64,000 nt of DNA from Pseudonocardia lacus (GTDB taxonomy: Bacteria > Actinomycetota > Actinomycetes > Mycobacteriales > Pseudonocardiaceae): assembly GCF_018531445.1 (NCBI RefSeq), contig NZ_JAHDTH010000003.1, positions 1-64,000 of the forward strand, given 5' to 3'. The translations under genes were made by a program, and so were the position numbers. Below are positions 16,545 to 26,314 of the stretch, one piece after another; position 1 is the stretch's first letter; every line of letters begins with the position of its first letter. The notes under the pieces are model-generated. The model did no database searches and was not told where the DNA came from. It saw only the letters and a list, made by a program, of their open reading frames with translations.

Positions 16545-18458
16545 CTAGCGGATCCGCCGCCCGGTCTCGGCGCAGGAGTAGCCGCCGAGCTTCTCCACCT
16601 CGGCGCGGAACTCGTGGCGCTCCAGCAGCTCCCACAGCGGCGCGAGCACCTGGTCGTCCAGGGCGGTGGTGCGCAGCACGAGGTCGTAGGGCTCGCGGGC
16701 GACGGGGACGAAGTCCAGGCCGAAGGCCCGGGCGGCGGCCTGGATGCCCAGGCCGGTGTCGGCGCGACCGGCGGCGACGGCGGCGGCGACGCCGAGGTGG
16801 GTGTGCTCCTCGCGGGAGTAGCCGCTGATGGTGGACGGGTCGGCGGCGATGCGGCCCAGCTCGTGGTCGAGCAGCACGCGGGTGCCGGCGCCGCGCTGGC
16901 GGTTGACGTAGCGCAAGCCGGGGCGGGTGAGGTCGGCGATGCCGGTCAGGCCCAACGGGTTGCCCGGGGGGACGAGCAGGCCCTGGTCGCGGTGCACGAG
17001 CCGGACGACGGCCAGGTCGGCGTCGGGGCCGAAGATGCGGTCGAGGTAGGGCAGCGTGTACTCGCCGGTGGCCGGGTCGAGCAGGTGCGAGCCGGCCAGG
17101 TGGCACAGTCCGTCGCGCAGGGCGACGAGCCCGCCGAGCGACCCGACGTTCGACGACGCCAGGGTGATCAGCGGGTCGGCCGCGCGCAGCGCCGAGGCGG
17201 CGACGTCGAGGACGAGGTCGTGCGAGCCGATCGCGACGATCGTGCGCCGGATGTCGGCGAGCCCGCGCAGCAGGTCGACCCGGACCTGCTCGCCGGCGTG
17301 GTGGCCCTCCACCCCGGCCGGCACCACCAGCAGACCGTCCGCGCGGACCAGCGAGGTCAGCACGCCGGCTCCGCGGGGCAGGGGAGTGGCCACGACGTCG
17401 CCGCCGACCCGACCCAACCTGACCCGCACCCAGTCGTCGGAGCCGATGGCCGAGGCGAGCTTGCGGGCCAGCCGCGCGGTGGTCGAGGGGCGCTCGCGCG
17501 GGGCGGCGCCTTCGAGCGCGGCCAGCGCGGGCGCGGCGAAGATGTCGAAGGTCAGCGCGGCCGAGACCGGGTAGCCGGGGGCGCCCAGGATCGGCGTGGC
17601 CGGGTCGCCGGCGACGGTGCCCAGCACGACCGGGTGCCCGGGGCGCACCGCCACGCCGTGCACGGCCAGCGAGCCCACCGCCGCCACCACGCCCGCCGTG
17701 TGGTCGTCCCGCCCGGCGCTGGAGCCGGCGATGAGGATCACCAGGTCGGCGTCGGCGGCGGCGTCCCGGACGGCGGCGGTGATCTGGTCGGGGTCGTCGG
17801 CGACGATGTCGGTGGTGCGGGCCTCGCAGCCGATCTCGACGGCCTGGGCGGCCAGCATCAGCGAGTTGGTGTCCGCGATCTCGCCGGGGGCCAGGTCCGC
17901 GCCGATGGGCCGGATCTCGTCGCCGGTCGGGATGATGACCACTCGTGGCCGCCTGCGCACCCGCAGCTCGACGGCGCCGGCGGCGGCGCAGGCGGCGACG
18001 TCGACCGGGCGCAGCCGGTGGCCCTCGGGCAGCAGCAGCTCGGTGGCGCTGATGTCCTCGCCGATCGAGCGGACGTGCTGGTAGGGCGGGACGGCGGCGC
18101 GGATCTCGGCGCGGCCGTCCGCGTGGTGCACGTGCTCGCGCATGATGACGGCGTCGTAGCCGGCCGGCAGCGGGTCGCCGGTGTCGACCACGGCGAAGTC
18201 GTCGAGCAGCACCGGGGTGGTCTCCGCGGCGCCGACGGTCTCCGCGGCGCGCACGGCGATGCCGTCCATGGCCGCGGAGTCGAACGCGGGCGAGGAGCGC
18301 CGCGCCCACACCGACTCCGCGGTGACCCGCCCGACCGCCTCGGCGACCGGGACCACGACGGCGTCGACCCGGGGCGGGCAGCCGGCGGCGGCGCACGCGT
18401 CGCGCCACACCAGCCGAGCCCGCTCGGCGGGGATGTCGGACACGAACGGGCTCGTCAT
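16545..18458 (-). CDS. MoeA fused to a periplasmic-binding-protein-like domain (MoeA-PBP)
   Basis: 637 residues. The first ~400 residues are MoeA/Gephyrin-E: AVGRVTAESVWARRSSPAFDSAAMDGIAVRA, VIIPTGDEIRP, LILIAGSSAGRDDHTAGV and GAPGYPVSAALTF. The last ~220 residues resemble a type II binding-protein domain (IRRTIVAIGSHDLVLDVAASAL, LASSNVGSLGGLVAL, GSHLLDPATGEY, RYVNRQRGAGTRVLLDHEL, LGIQAAARAFGLDFVPVAREPYDLV). MoeA inserts Mo or W into molybdopterin; the binding domain may sense or deliver molybdate/tungstate. The canonical MoeA metal-site motif PGNP reads APGYP here. It is separated from the formate dehydrogenase operon by a 1.8-kb cassette. Confidence 0.88.
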   Translation of the reverse strand: MTSPFVSDIPAERARLVWRDACAAAGCPPRVDAVVVPVAEAVGRVTAESVWARRSSPAFDSAAMDGIAVRAAETVGAAETTPVLLDDFAVVDTGDPLPAGYDAVIMREHVHHADGRAEIRAAVPPYQHVRSIGEDISATELLLPEGHRLRPVDVAACAAAGAVELRVRRRPRVVIIPTGDEIRPIGADLAPGEIADTNSLMLAAQAVEIGCEARTTDIVADDPDQITAAVRDAAADADLVILIAGSSAGRDDHTAGVVAAVGSLAVHGVAVRPGHPVVLGTVAGDPATPILGAPGYPVSAALTFDIFAAPALAALEGAAPRERPSTTARLARKLASAIGSDDWVRVRLGRVGGDVVATPLPRGAGVLTSLVRADGLLVVPAGVEGHHAGEQVRVDLLRGLADIRRTIVAIGSHDLVLDVAASALRAADPLITLASSNVGSLGGLVALRDGLCHLAGSHLLDPATGEYTLPYLDRIFGPDADLAVVRLVHRDQGLLVPPGNPLGLTGIADLTRPGLRYVNRQRGAGTRVLLDHELGRIAADPSTISGYSREEHTHLGVAAAVAAGRADTGLGIQAAARAFGLDFVPVAREPYDLVLRTTALDDQVLAPLWELLERHEFRAEVEKLGGYSCAETGRRIR

Positions 18459-18483
18459 CGGTACAGGATGACCTCCCCCTCGG
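18413..18483. repeat. 71-bp direct repeat, copy 1 (moeA / moeA-PBP junction)
   Basis: 18413-18483 matches 20277-20347 at 70 of 71 positions, offset 1864 bp. On the minus strand both copies encode the MoeA C-terminus (…VILYR-stop) overlapping the start of a MoeA-PBP gene (MTSPFVSDIPAERA…). In copy 1 the start is functional and the MoeA tail is a fragment. Decayed similarity runs on to about 18503 and reads as a diverged MoeA tail. The repeat brackets the GIY-YIG cassette. Confidence 0.9.
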
Positions 18484-18563
18484 CGTCCTCGTCATGGCCG
18501 GTGTCTACCCGGGGGACGCCACCCGCGCCGACGGTGCAGAGGGGGCGAGCCCAGACTGGTGCC

Positions 18564-19118
18564 GTGACCGACACCGCGCTCAGCGTCGACGCCGTCATCG
18601 CGGATCTGGCCGCCGGACCGGTCCCACCGGGCGAGATCGCCGACCGGGTGCCGCTCGCACCCGGTCTGTACGCGTGGTGGGCGCGGCCCGCGGTCCTGTC
18701 CGCCCTCCCCGGGCCGCCGCACCCATCGGAGCCCGAGCGCCTGCTCTACGTCGGCATCGCGTCCCGGCTGCGGTCCCGACTCGGCTCGAACCACCTGAAG
18801 CGCAGCGGCAGTTCGACGCTGCGCCGCACCCTGGCCGGCCTCCTGCTCGACATCGAGGGCTACCGCACCCGGTGGACCGACCGCGTCGTGCTCGTCGACG
18901 AGGACGAGGCCCGGCTGACGGCGTGGATGACCAGGCACCTGCGGGTGTCGTGGTGCGAGCACCCGTCACCGCGCGACGTCGAGGGCGCGATCATCCGCGC
19001 CCTGCGTCCGCCGCTGAACGTCGACCACGCCTCCGGCCCCGCGCTCGACCTGGTCAGAGCGGCGCGGCGCCGCTACTACGCCAGCGCGGGACCACGCCCA
19101 GCCGCCGCGGACGGGTGA
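18564..19118 (+). CDS. GIY-YIG domain protein
   Basis: 184 residues from a GTG at 18564, divergent from the MoeA-PBP gene. The GIY-YIG core is visible: GLYAWWARP at residues about 33-41 (GIY strand), LLYVGIASRLRSRLGSN (YIG strand and the catalytic Arg helix) and, near the end, VEGAIIRALRPPLN with the catalytic Glu followed by the usual P-LN ending. It stands alone without a DNA-binding domain, unlike UvrC or homing nucleases. A nuclease role in repair or defence is possible but unproven. It is the first gene of the cassette that interrupts the molybdenum/tungsten operon. Confidence 0.8.
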   Translation: MTDTALSVDAVIADLAAGPVPPGEIADRVPLAPGLYAWWARPAVLSALPGPPHPSEPERLLYVGIASRLRSRLGSNHLKRSGSSTLRRTLAGLLLDIEGYRTRWTDRVVLVDEDEARLTAWMTRHLRVSWCEHPSPRDVEGAIIRALRPPLNVDHASGPALDLVRAARRRYYASAGPRPAAADG

Positions 19119-19139
19119 CCGGGTGCGCCCACCTCGCTG

Positions 19140-19155
19140 CGGCGGAGGACCGCCG
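19140..19155. terminator. Short GC hairpin between convergent genes
   Basis: CGGCGG at 19140-19145, loop AGGA, CCGCCG at 19150-19155. It lies in the 41 bp between the ends of the GIY-YIG gene and the convergent membrane-protein gene. The stem is short and without a T-tract, so this is a weak call. Confidence 0.35.
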
Positions 19156-19159
19156 TCGA

Positions 19160-19798
19160 TTACGCGCTGATCTGGCCGCCGGGCAGTTCGTCGAAGGCGA
19201 GCCTGCGCAGCAGCAGGTACCAGTACTCCGCGGGCGCCGCGTGGATTCGGCATGCGGGCTGACCGACGGCCTGCAGCACCAGTGCACCACCGTCGATCTC
19301 CAGCCGTCGCAGATCGTCCAGCCACATCTCGTGCCACTCGCGGCCGCCGCCCTCGAACGCGATGCGCTCCGAGGTCACGTAGACGCGGTAGGAGCCGATC
19401 GAGCGCCAGCGCTCCGCCATCTCCCGCCTCGCCGCCGCCTTCCGGGCAGTGTTGCCCACCGCGTTCATGGCGCCTCCGATCGCGAGACCGGCGAGGCCGC
19501 CGGCCCACGCGACGTGCTTCGTGGTGTAGCTCCCGTCACCCTCGAGCCACTGCTCGACGTCGGCGTCCACCTCACCGACGCACGTCTCGCCGGGCTGCAT
19601 CCGGAACGACGCCTGGACCGGTGTCGGCAGGCCGCCGTTCCGCAACGTGTCGGCCAGGTCCTCGACCGACAGATCTGGCCGTGCCCGACCTGCCCTGGCG
19701 GCACCGGACGAGCCGGGGGACAGGGCACCCAACACCTTCCTCAACGCCAGGATCACGACGACCAGCACTATCAATCCGAAAATCGACGCGACATCCAT
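19160..19798 (-). CDS. Membrane-anchored protein of unknown function
   Basis: 212 residues from the ATG at 19798, chosen because it starts just before a single strong membrane helix (MDVASIFGLIVLVVVILALRKVLG) with GGGGAG upstream; a start at 19837 adds 13 residues. After a linker the soluble part contains VQASFRMQPGETCVGEVDADVEQW, a short Gly/Ala hydrophobic hairpin (WAGGLAGLAIGGAMNAVG) and a PH-like beta-rich segment (YRVYVTSERIAFEGGGREWHEMWLDDLRRLEIDGGALVLQ). The latter recalls bacterial PH or short-C-terminal domains. No function can be given. It is part of the cassette between the two moeA genes. Confidence 0.7.
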   Translation of the reverse strand: MDVASIFGLIVLVVVILALRKVLGALSPGSSGAARAGRARPDLSVEDLADTLRNGGLPTPVQASFRMQPGETCVGEVDADVEQWLEGDGSYTTKHVAWAGGLAGLAIGGAMNAVGNTARKAAARREMAERWRSIGSYRVYVTSERIAFEGGGREWHEMWLDDLRRLEIDGGALVLQAVGQPACRIHAAPAEYWYLLLRRLAFDELPGGQISA

Positions 19799-19969
19799 GA
19801 ACTCCCCTATGCGTTTGATCGGTCGGGCGATCTCCACGTCGCGACCCGCGGGATGCCCGTTAACGGGGTCCTGACGGCAATCCCCAAGGTTGATGATCCG
19901 GGGTGCTCGTCCCCGGAGGGCTGGACGAACGCCGCTCCGAACGGGATGCGCTCCACGCGGTCAGGACTT

Positions 19970-20185
19970 CTACGCCTGCACGACGCCGAGGAGCTTGTAG
20001 GACGTCCGGCCCGCCCGCCGCCGGGTCATGAAGACCCGGGCCGTGAGCTTCTCGGCGCCCATCGTGTCGGCGACGGCGAAGGCCGCGGTCCGGCTGTCCG
20101 CCGTGTCCAGGCGCACGACCGCGCGTGACTTCCCGTCCGGGTCGCGCTCCGTCCGCCGTCCCTGGACCTCGTACGTGGTCGCCAC
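19970..20185 (-). CDS. Small protein (71 aa) of unknown function behind a PafBC-like promoter
   Basis: GTG at 20185 preceded by GGGAGGCGAC, a good ribosome-binding site. The product is a compact, mixed alpha/beta-looking protein (TTYEVQGRRTERDPDGKS, AVVRLDTADSRTAAFAVADTMGAEKLTARVFMTRRRAGRTSYKLLGVVQA). I do not recognise the family. A long overlapping frame on the same strand runs into moeA, but the promoter at 20220-20242 and this ribosome site define the short gene. It may be DNA-damage inducible. Confidence 0.6.
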   Translation of the reverse strand: MATTYEVQGRRTERDPDGKSRAVVRLDTADSRTAAFAVADTMGAEKLTARVFMTRRRAGRTSYKLLGVVQA

Positions 20186-20219
20186 GTCGCCTCCCGCTGT
20201 CGTGCACTCCGCTGGACGC

Positions 20220-20242
20220 AGTCCAGGGTCGGCCACCGACAG
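20220..20242 (-). promoter_or_regulatory. PafBC-like promoter, variant -10
   Basis: Minus strand: CTGTCGGTG, eight bases, TGGACT. The -35 part is identical to the HNH gene promoter, and about 30 bp of flanking sequence (20231-20260) is nearly identical too. The -10 has TG where the consensus has TA, so it should be weaker. The predicted transcript start near 20213 gives a 28-nt leader for the 71-aa gene. Confidence 0.6.
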
Positions 20243-20276
20243 AATCGCGGCGTCCGATGGGGGCCGGGGCGGCGGG

Positions 20277-20347
20277 GCCGAGCCCGCTCGGCGGGGATGT
20301 CGGACACGAACGGGCTCGTCATCGGTACAGGATGACCTCCACCTCGG
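20277..20347. repeat. 71-bp direct repeat, copy 2 (moeA end plus truncated moeA-PBP start)
   Basis: Counterpart of 18413-18483. Here the MoeA end is the functional one (stop at 20319-20321) and the overlapping ATG opens a MoeA-PBP frame that loses homology after about 14 residues (MTSPFVSDIPAERA). It marks where the operon was interrupted or rearranged. Confidence 0.9.
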
Positions 20348-21547
20348 TGCCGCCGTCCAGGCCGGTCGCCGGCTCCGGGACGACGAGGTAGCCGTCGGCC
20401 CGGGCCAGGACGGACAGCAGCGCGGACGGCCCGAACAGCGGCTCGGCGGTCGGCGTCGGGGAGGAACCGCGGCGGACGGCGACCTGCACGACGTCGAGCC
20501 GGCCGGTGGCCGAGGCCAGGTCGCGACCCAGCCGGGCCCGGACGGTCGGCTCCGGCGGTGGCTGCTCGGCGCCCGCGAGCCGCCACACCAGGGGCACCCC
20601 GACCAGCCGGAACACCACCAGCGCCGACAGCGGGTTGCCGGGCAGCCCGACCAGCGGCACCCCGGAGCACTCGGCCAGCAGCGTCGGCTTGCCGGGCTTG
20701 ACGGCCAGGCCGTGGCACCAGATCTCGCCCAGCGCGGCGACGGCCCCGGCGGTCTCGTCGCGGGCGCCGACCGAGGACCCGGCCGAGACGACCACGAGGT
20801 CGGCGTCGGCGAGCGCGGTCCGCAGCGTCGACTCCAGGGCGTCCCGGTCGTCCGGGACGATGCCGGCCAGCACGGGTTCACCGCCGGCGTCACGGACCAG
20901 CCCGGCCAGCGCCGACGCGGTCGCGTCGCGCACCTGCCCGGCGGCCAGCGCCCGGGTCTGCGGGGGCACCACTTCGTCGCCGGTGGACACGATGGCGACC
21001 CGCGGGCGGGCGTGCACGGCCACCGAGGTCACCCCCGCCGCGGCGAGGAAGCCCAGTTGCGGGGCGCGCAGCGGGCGGCCGGCCCCGACCAGCACGTCGC
21101 CGGTCGCGGCGTCCTCGTCGGCCCGGACCAGCCCGGCGCCGGGGGCGACCGGCCGGGTCACCTCGATGGTGCCGGGCATGGTCTCGGCGGTGTGCTCGAC
21201 CATCACCACGGCGTCGGCGCCGTCGGGCAGCACCGCCCCGGTCGGGATGGCGACGCACTTGCCGTGCGAGACCGCCACGGTCGGTGCGGCGCCCATCCGC
21301 ACCGACCCGGCCAGGTCGAGGTAGGAGGGCAGGCCCTCGGAGGCGCCGTAGGTGTCGGCGGCGCGCACCGCGTAGCCGTCCACGGTGGACCGGGGGAAGC
21401 CGGGCATGGCCGACGTCGCGCGGACGTCGGCGGCCGGGACCCGGTGCAGCGCCGCGGCCAGCGCGACGGTCTCGACGGCGGTGCGCCGCCCTGGCCGGAA
21501 CCCGGTGAGGGCCTCGCCGACCGTGCGCGCGGTGAAGAACTCGCGGT

Positions 21548-21551
<4 letters not shown>
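20319..21551 (-). CDS. moeA: Molybdopterin molybdenumtransferase MoeA
   Basis: 410 residues from a GTG overlapping the stop of the formate dehydrogenase beta gene (GTGA). MoeA signatures: MPGFPRSTVDGYAVRA, PTGAVLPDGADAVVMVE, PRVAIVSTGDEVV, LVVVSAGSSVGARDETA, KPGKPTLLAE and LVGLPGNPLSALVVF. PGNP is the classic metal-insertion-site motif. It transfers molybdate or tungstate to adenylylated molybdopterin. Co-transcription with the formate dehydrogenase suggests it serves that enzyme, and the tungstate transporter in the island suggests the metal may be tungsten. Its end lies in the 71-bp direct repeat. Confidence 0.93.
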
Positions 21552-23298
<1,747 letters not shown>

Positions 23299-23302
<4 letters not shown>

Positions 23303-26232
23303 GCGCGCACTCCCAACGGCTCGACCTGGATGGCGCAGAACTTGAACTCGGGGATCTTCCCGTACGGGTCGATCTCGTCGATGGTCAGCAGGTTGGCCGC
23401 GGCCTCCCGGAAGTGGAACGGGATGAAGCAGTTGCCCAGCTGCTCGCGGTGCGAGATGCGCACCTGCAGCTCGATCGCGCCGCGCCGCGAGCGCGCCCGC
23501 ACCATCTCGCCGTGGGCCAGGCCGCGGTCGGCGGCGTCCTTGGGGTGCATGTAGACCTCGGCCACCGGGGAGATCGCGTCGAGGGCGAACGAGCGCCGGG
23601 TCATCGAGCCGGTGTGCCAGTGCTCCAGCAGCCGCCCGGTGTTGAGGACCAGCGGGTACTCCGCGTCGGGCAGCTCCTTGGGCGGCAGCCACTGCGCGGG
23701 GACGAGGTGGGCGAGCCCGTCGTCGGTGTTGAACTTCTCGTCGAACATGACGATCGTGCCGTCGGTGTGCTCGGGGTCGTCGTTCGGGTAGAGCTTCCCG
23801 GACAGCCCCAGGTTGTCGTGGCGCAGGTTCCGGTAGGACGGCATCAGCGCGACCATCTCGTCGAAGACCTCGCTGGGGGAGCCGTAGTCCCAGTCCAGGC
23901 CGACCCGGCGGGCGATGTCCTGGACGATCTCCCAGTCCGGGCGGGCCTGCCCGGGCGGGTCCATCACCTTGCGGCCGAGCTGCACGCGCCGGTCGGTGTT
24001 GGTGTAGGTGCCGTCCTTCTCCAGGTACGACGTGGCCGGCAGGATCACGTCGGCGAACTCGGCGGTCTCGGTCAGGAAGATGTCCTGCACGACCAGGAAG
24101 TCCAGCGCGGCCAGCGCCTTGCGCACCTTGTTGATGTTCGGGTCGGACAGGAACGGGTTCTCCCCGAGCATGTACATCCCGCGCACCCCGTCGGGCTGCA
24201 GCACCGAGCCGATGATCTCGGTGACGGTCAGCCCGCGGTTCGGGTTGAGCGGGGTGCCCCACGCCTGCTCGAAGCGGCGCTGCGTCGCGTCGCGGTCGAC
24301 GCCCTGGTAGTCGGGGTAGAACATCGGGATCAGCCCGGCGTCCGAGGCGCCCTGCACGTTGTTCTGCCCGCGCAGGGGGTGCAGCCCGGTGCCGGGGCGC
24401 CCGACGTTGCCGGTGATCGAGCACAGCGCGATCAGGCAGCGGGCGTTGTCGGTGCCGGTGGTGTGCTGGGAGATCCCCATGCCCCAGTAGACGACCGCCG
24501 CCCCGGCCTCGCCCCAGGTGCGGGCGACCTCGCGGATGGTGTCGGCGTCCACCCCGGTGATATGCGCGGCGCGCTCGGGCGGGTAGTCGGCGACCGTGCG
24601 GGCCAGCTCGTCGTAGTTGGACGTGCGGTTCGCGATGAAGTCCCGGTCGATCAGGCCGAGCCGGATGATCTCGTGCATGACGGCGTTGTAGAACGCCACG
24701 TCGGTGCCCGGCTTGAGCTGCACGAAGATGTCGGCGTGCTCGGCCACCGTGGACGCCCGCGGGTCGACGTAGATCACCTTCGTGCCGCGGCGGCGGGCCT
24801 GCTTGAAGAACGAGCTGGCCACCGGGTGGTTCGCGGTCGGGTTGGAACCGGTGATGATCACGCAGTCGGCGTTGGCGACGTCGCCGTAGGTGGTCGACAC
24901 CGCGCCCGAGCCGACGCCCTCGAACAGCGCGGCCACCGAGGAGGCGTGGCAGAGCCGGGTGCAGTGGTCGACGTTGTTCGTGCCGAACCCGGTGCGGATG
25001 AGCTTCTGGAAGAGGTAGGCCTCCTCGTTGGAGCACTTCGCCGAGCCGAACCCGGCGATCGCCTCCGAGCCGCGCAGCGCGTGGATCTCGCGCAGCCTGC
25101 TGGCCACCAGGTCGAGCGCCTCCTCCCAGGTGGCCTCCCGGAAGTGCGGCATGACCTCGGCGTAGTCGACCAGGCCGCCGGGCTTGCGCTTGCCGCCGCG
25201 CTTGTCACCCGGCTTGCGCCGTCCGCCGCCGCTGCGCTCACCGCCGTCCACCCGGCCGCGGTCGTTGTGGGTGCCGCCGGCCCCGTCGCCGCGGACGTCG
25301 GCCGACAGCGCGCCCTTCGGGTACGCCGAGTCGATCCGGATCAGCGGGACGGTGAGCCGCTGCGGGGAGGCGGAGTAGTCCCATCCGTAGCGGCCCTTGA
25401 CGCACAGCCGGCTCTGCGAGCCGGGCTGGTCGCGGCCCTCGGCGAAGGAGATCGCGTCGCGCTCGCGGTCGACGTAGTAGGTCAGCGCGCAGCCGACCCC
25501 GCAGTACGGGCAGACGCTGTCGACGGCGTCGAGCTCCTCGCGCGGGCGGATCGGGATGCCGCGGATGGGCTTGTTGGTCAGCGCGCCGGTCGGGCAGGCC
25601 TGCACGCACTCGCCGCAGGTGACGCACGAGCTGGAGCCCATCGGGTCGTTCAGGTCGAACGCGATCCGCGTGGCGTAGCCCTTGCCGGAGCGGCCGATGA
25701 CGTCGTTGCCCTGGATGTCGTCGCAGGCCCGCACGCAGCGGTCGCAGAGGATGCAGGCGTCGTGGTTGACGTCGATGACCGGGTTGGACGAGTCGGTGCC
25801 GCGCCCGGAGCCGCAGGGCAGCTCGGTGGTCTCCCGGGCGACCCCGAAGCCGTCGGCCAGCTCCAGCAGCAGGTTGTCGCGGGTGGTGGTGTCCTTGGGG
25901 TCCTCGGCGCGCGGCGGCTGGTCGGACACCAGCAGTTCGGTCAGGGTGGCGCGGCTGCGCTCCAGCTCCGGGGTCGAGGTCGCGACCTCCATGCCGTCCT
26001 CGCAGGGCCGCACGCACGCCGCCGCGAAGACCCGCCCGCCGGTGTCGACGACGCACATCCGGCACACGCCGACCGGGTCGTAGCGCTCGTCGTGGCACAG
26101 CACGGGGATGTCGACGCCCACCTGCTTGGCCGCGTCGTAGATGGTCGTGCCCTCGGGCACGGTCACCGGGTGCCCGTCGATCCGGGCGGTGACCGTCCGC
26201 ACGGCGGTGGGCGGCTCCTGCACGGCTGTCAT
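23299..26232 (-). CDS. NAD-dependent formate dehydrogenase alpha subunit (Mo/W, Cys type)
   Basis: 977 residues from the ATG at 26232, which has GGGAG upstream. Order: plant-type [2Fe-2S] domain (CHDERYDPVGVCRMC, then CVRPC), NuoG-type cluster, two [4Fe-4S] ferredoxin motifs (CILCDRCVRAC, CVTCGECVQAC), the catalytic-domain cluster (VCPYCGVGC), then the molybdopterin domains. The metal ligand is the Cys in NVDHCTRLCHAS, not selenocysteine. The C-terminal dinucleotide-binding domain carries NTGRLLEHWHTGSMTRRS. It oxidises formate to CO2. An unusual basic, Gly-rich insertion lies at about 25175-25285. The start of the operon is 26233-26314, where GCATAC is repeated at 26253 and 26260. Confidence 0.95.
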
Positions 26233-26314
26233 CTCGACTCCCAACCGGTAGTGCATACCGCATACAACCTACGCAACGTCGTCGATCCGCGGCCGGTGCG
26301 GCGATTCTCGGTCC

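Noticed and set aside
20185-20893. Long minus-strand frame joining the 71-aa gene to an upstream 307-codon ORF
   Set aside because: The upstream part is a shadow of moeA; the PafBC-like promoter and the GGGAGG ribosome site set the start at 20185.
24925-24990. Possible selenocysteine in the formate dehydrogenase
   Set aside because: The metal-ligand position is a Cys codon in HCTRLCHAS; there is no in-frame TGA and no need for a SECIS element.
26233-26314. Moco riboswitch ahead of the formate dehydrogenase
   Set aside because: The gap is only about 80 bp and I could not find the conserved helices; only a GCATAC direct repeat is visible.
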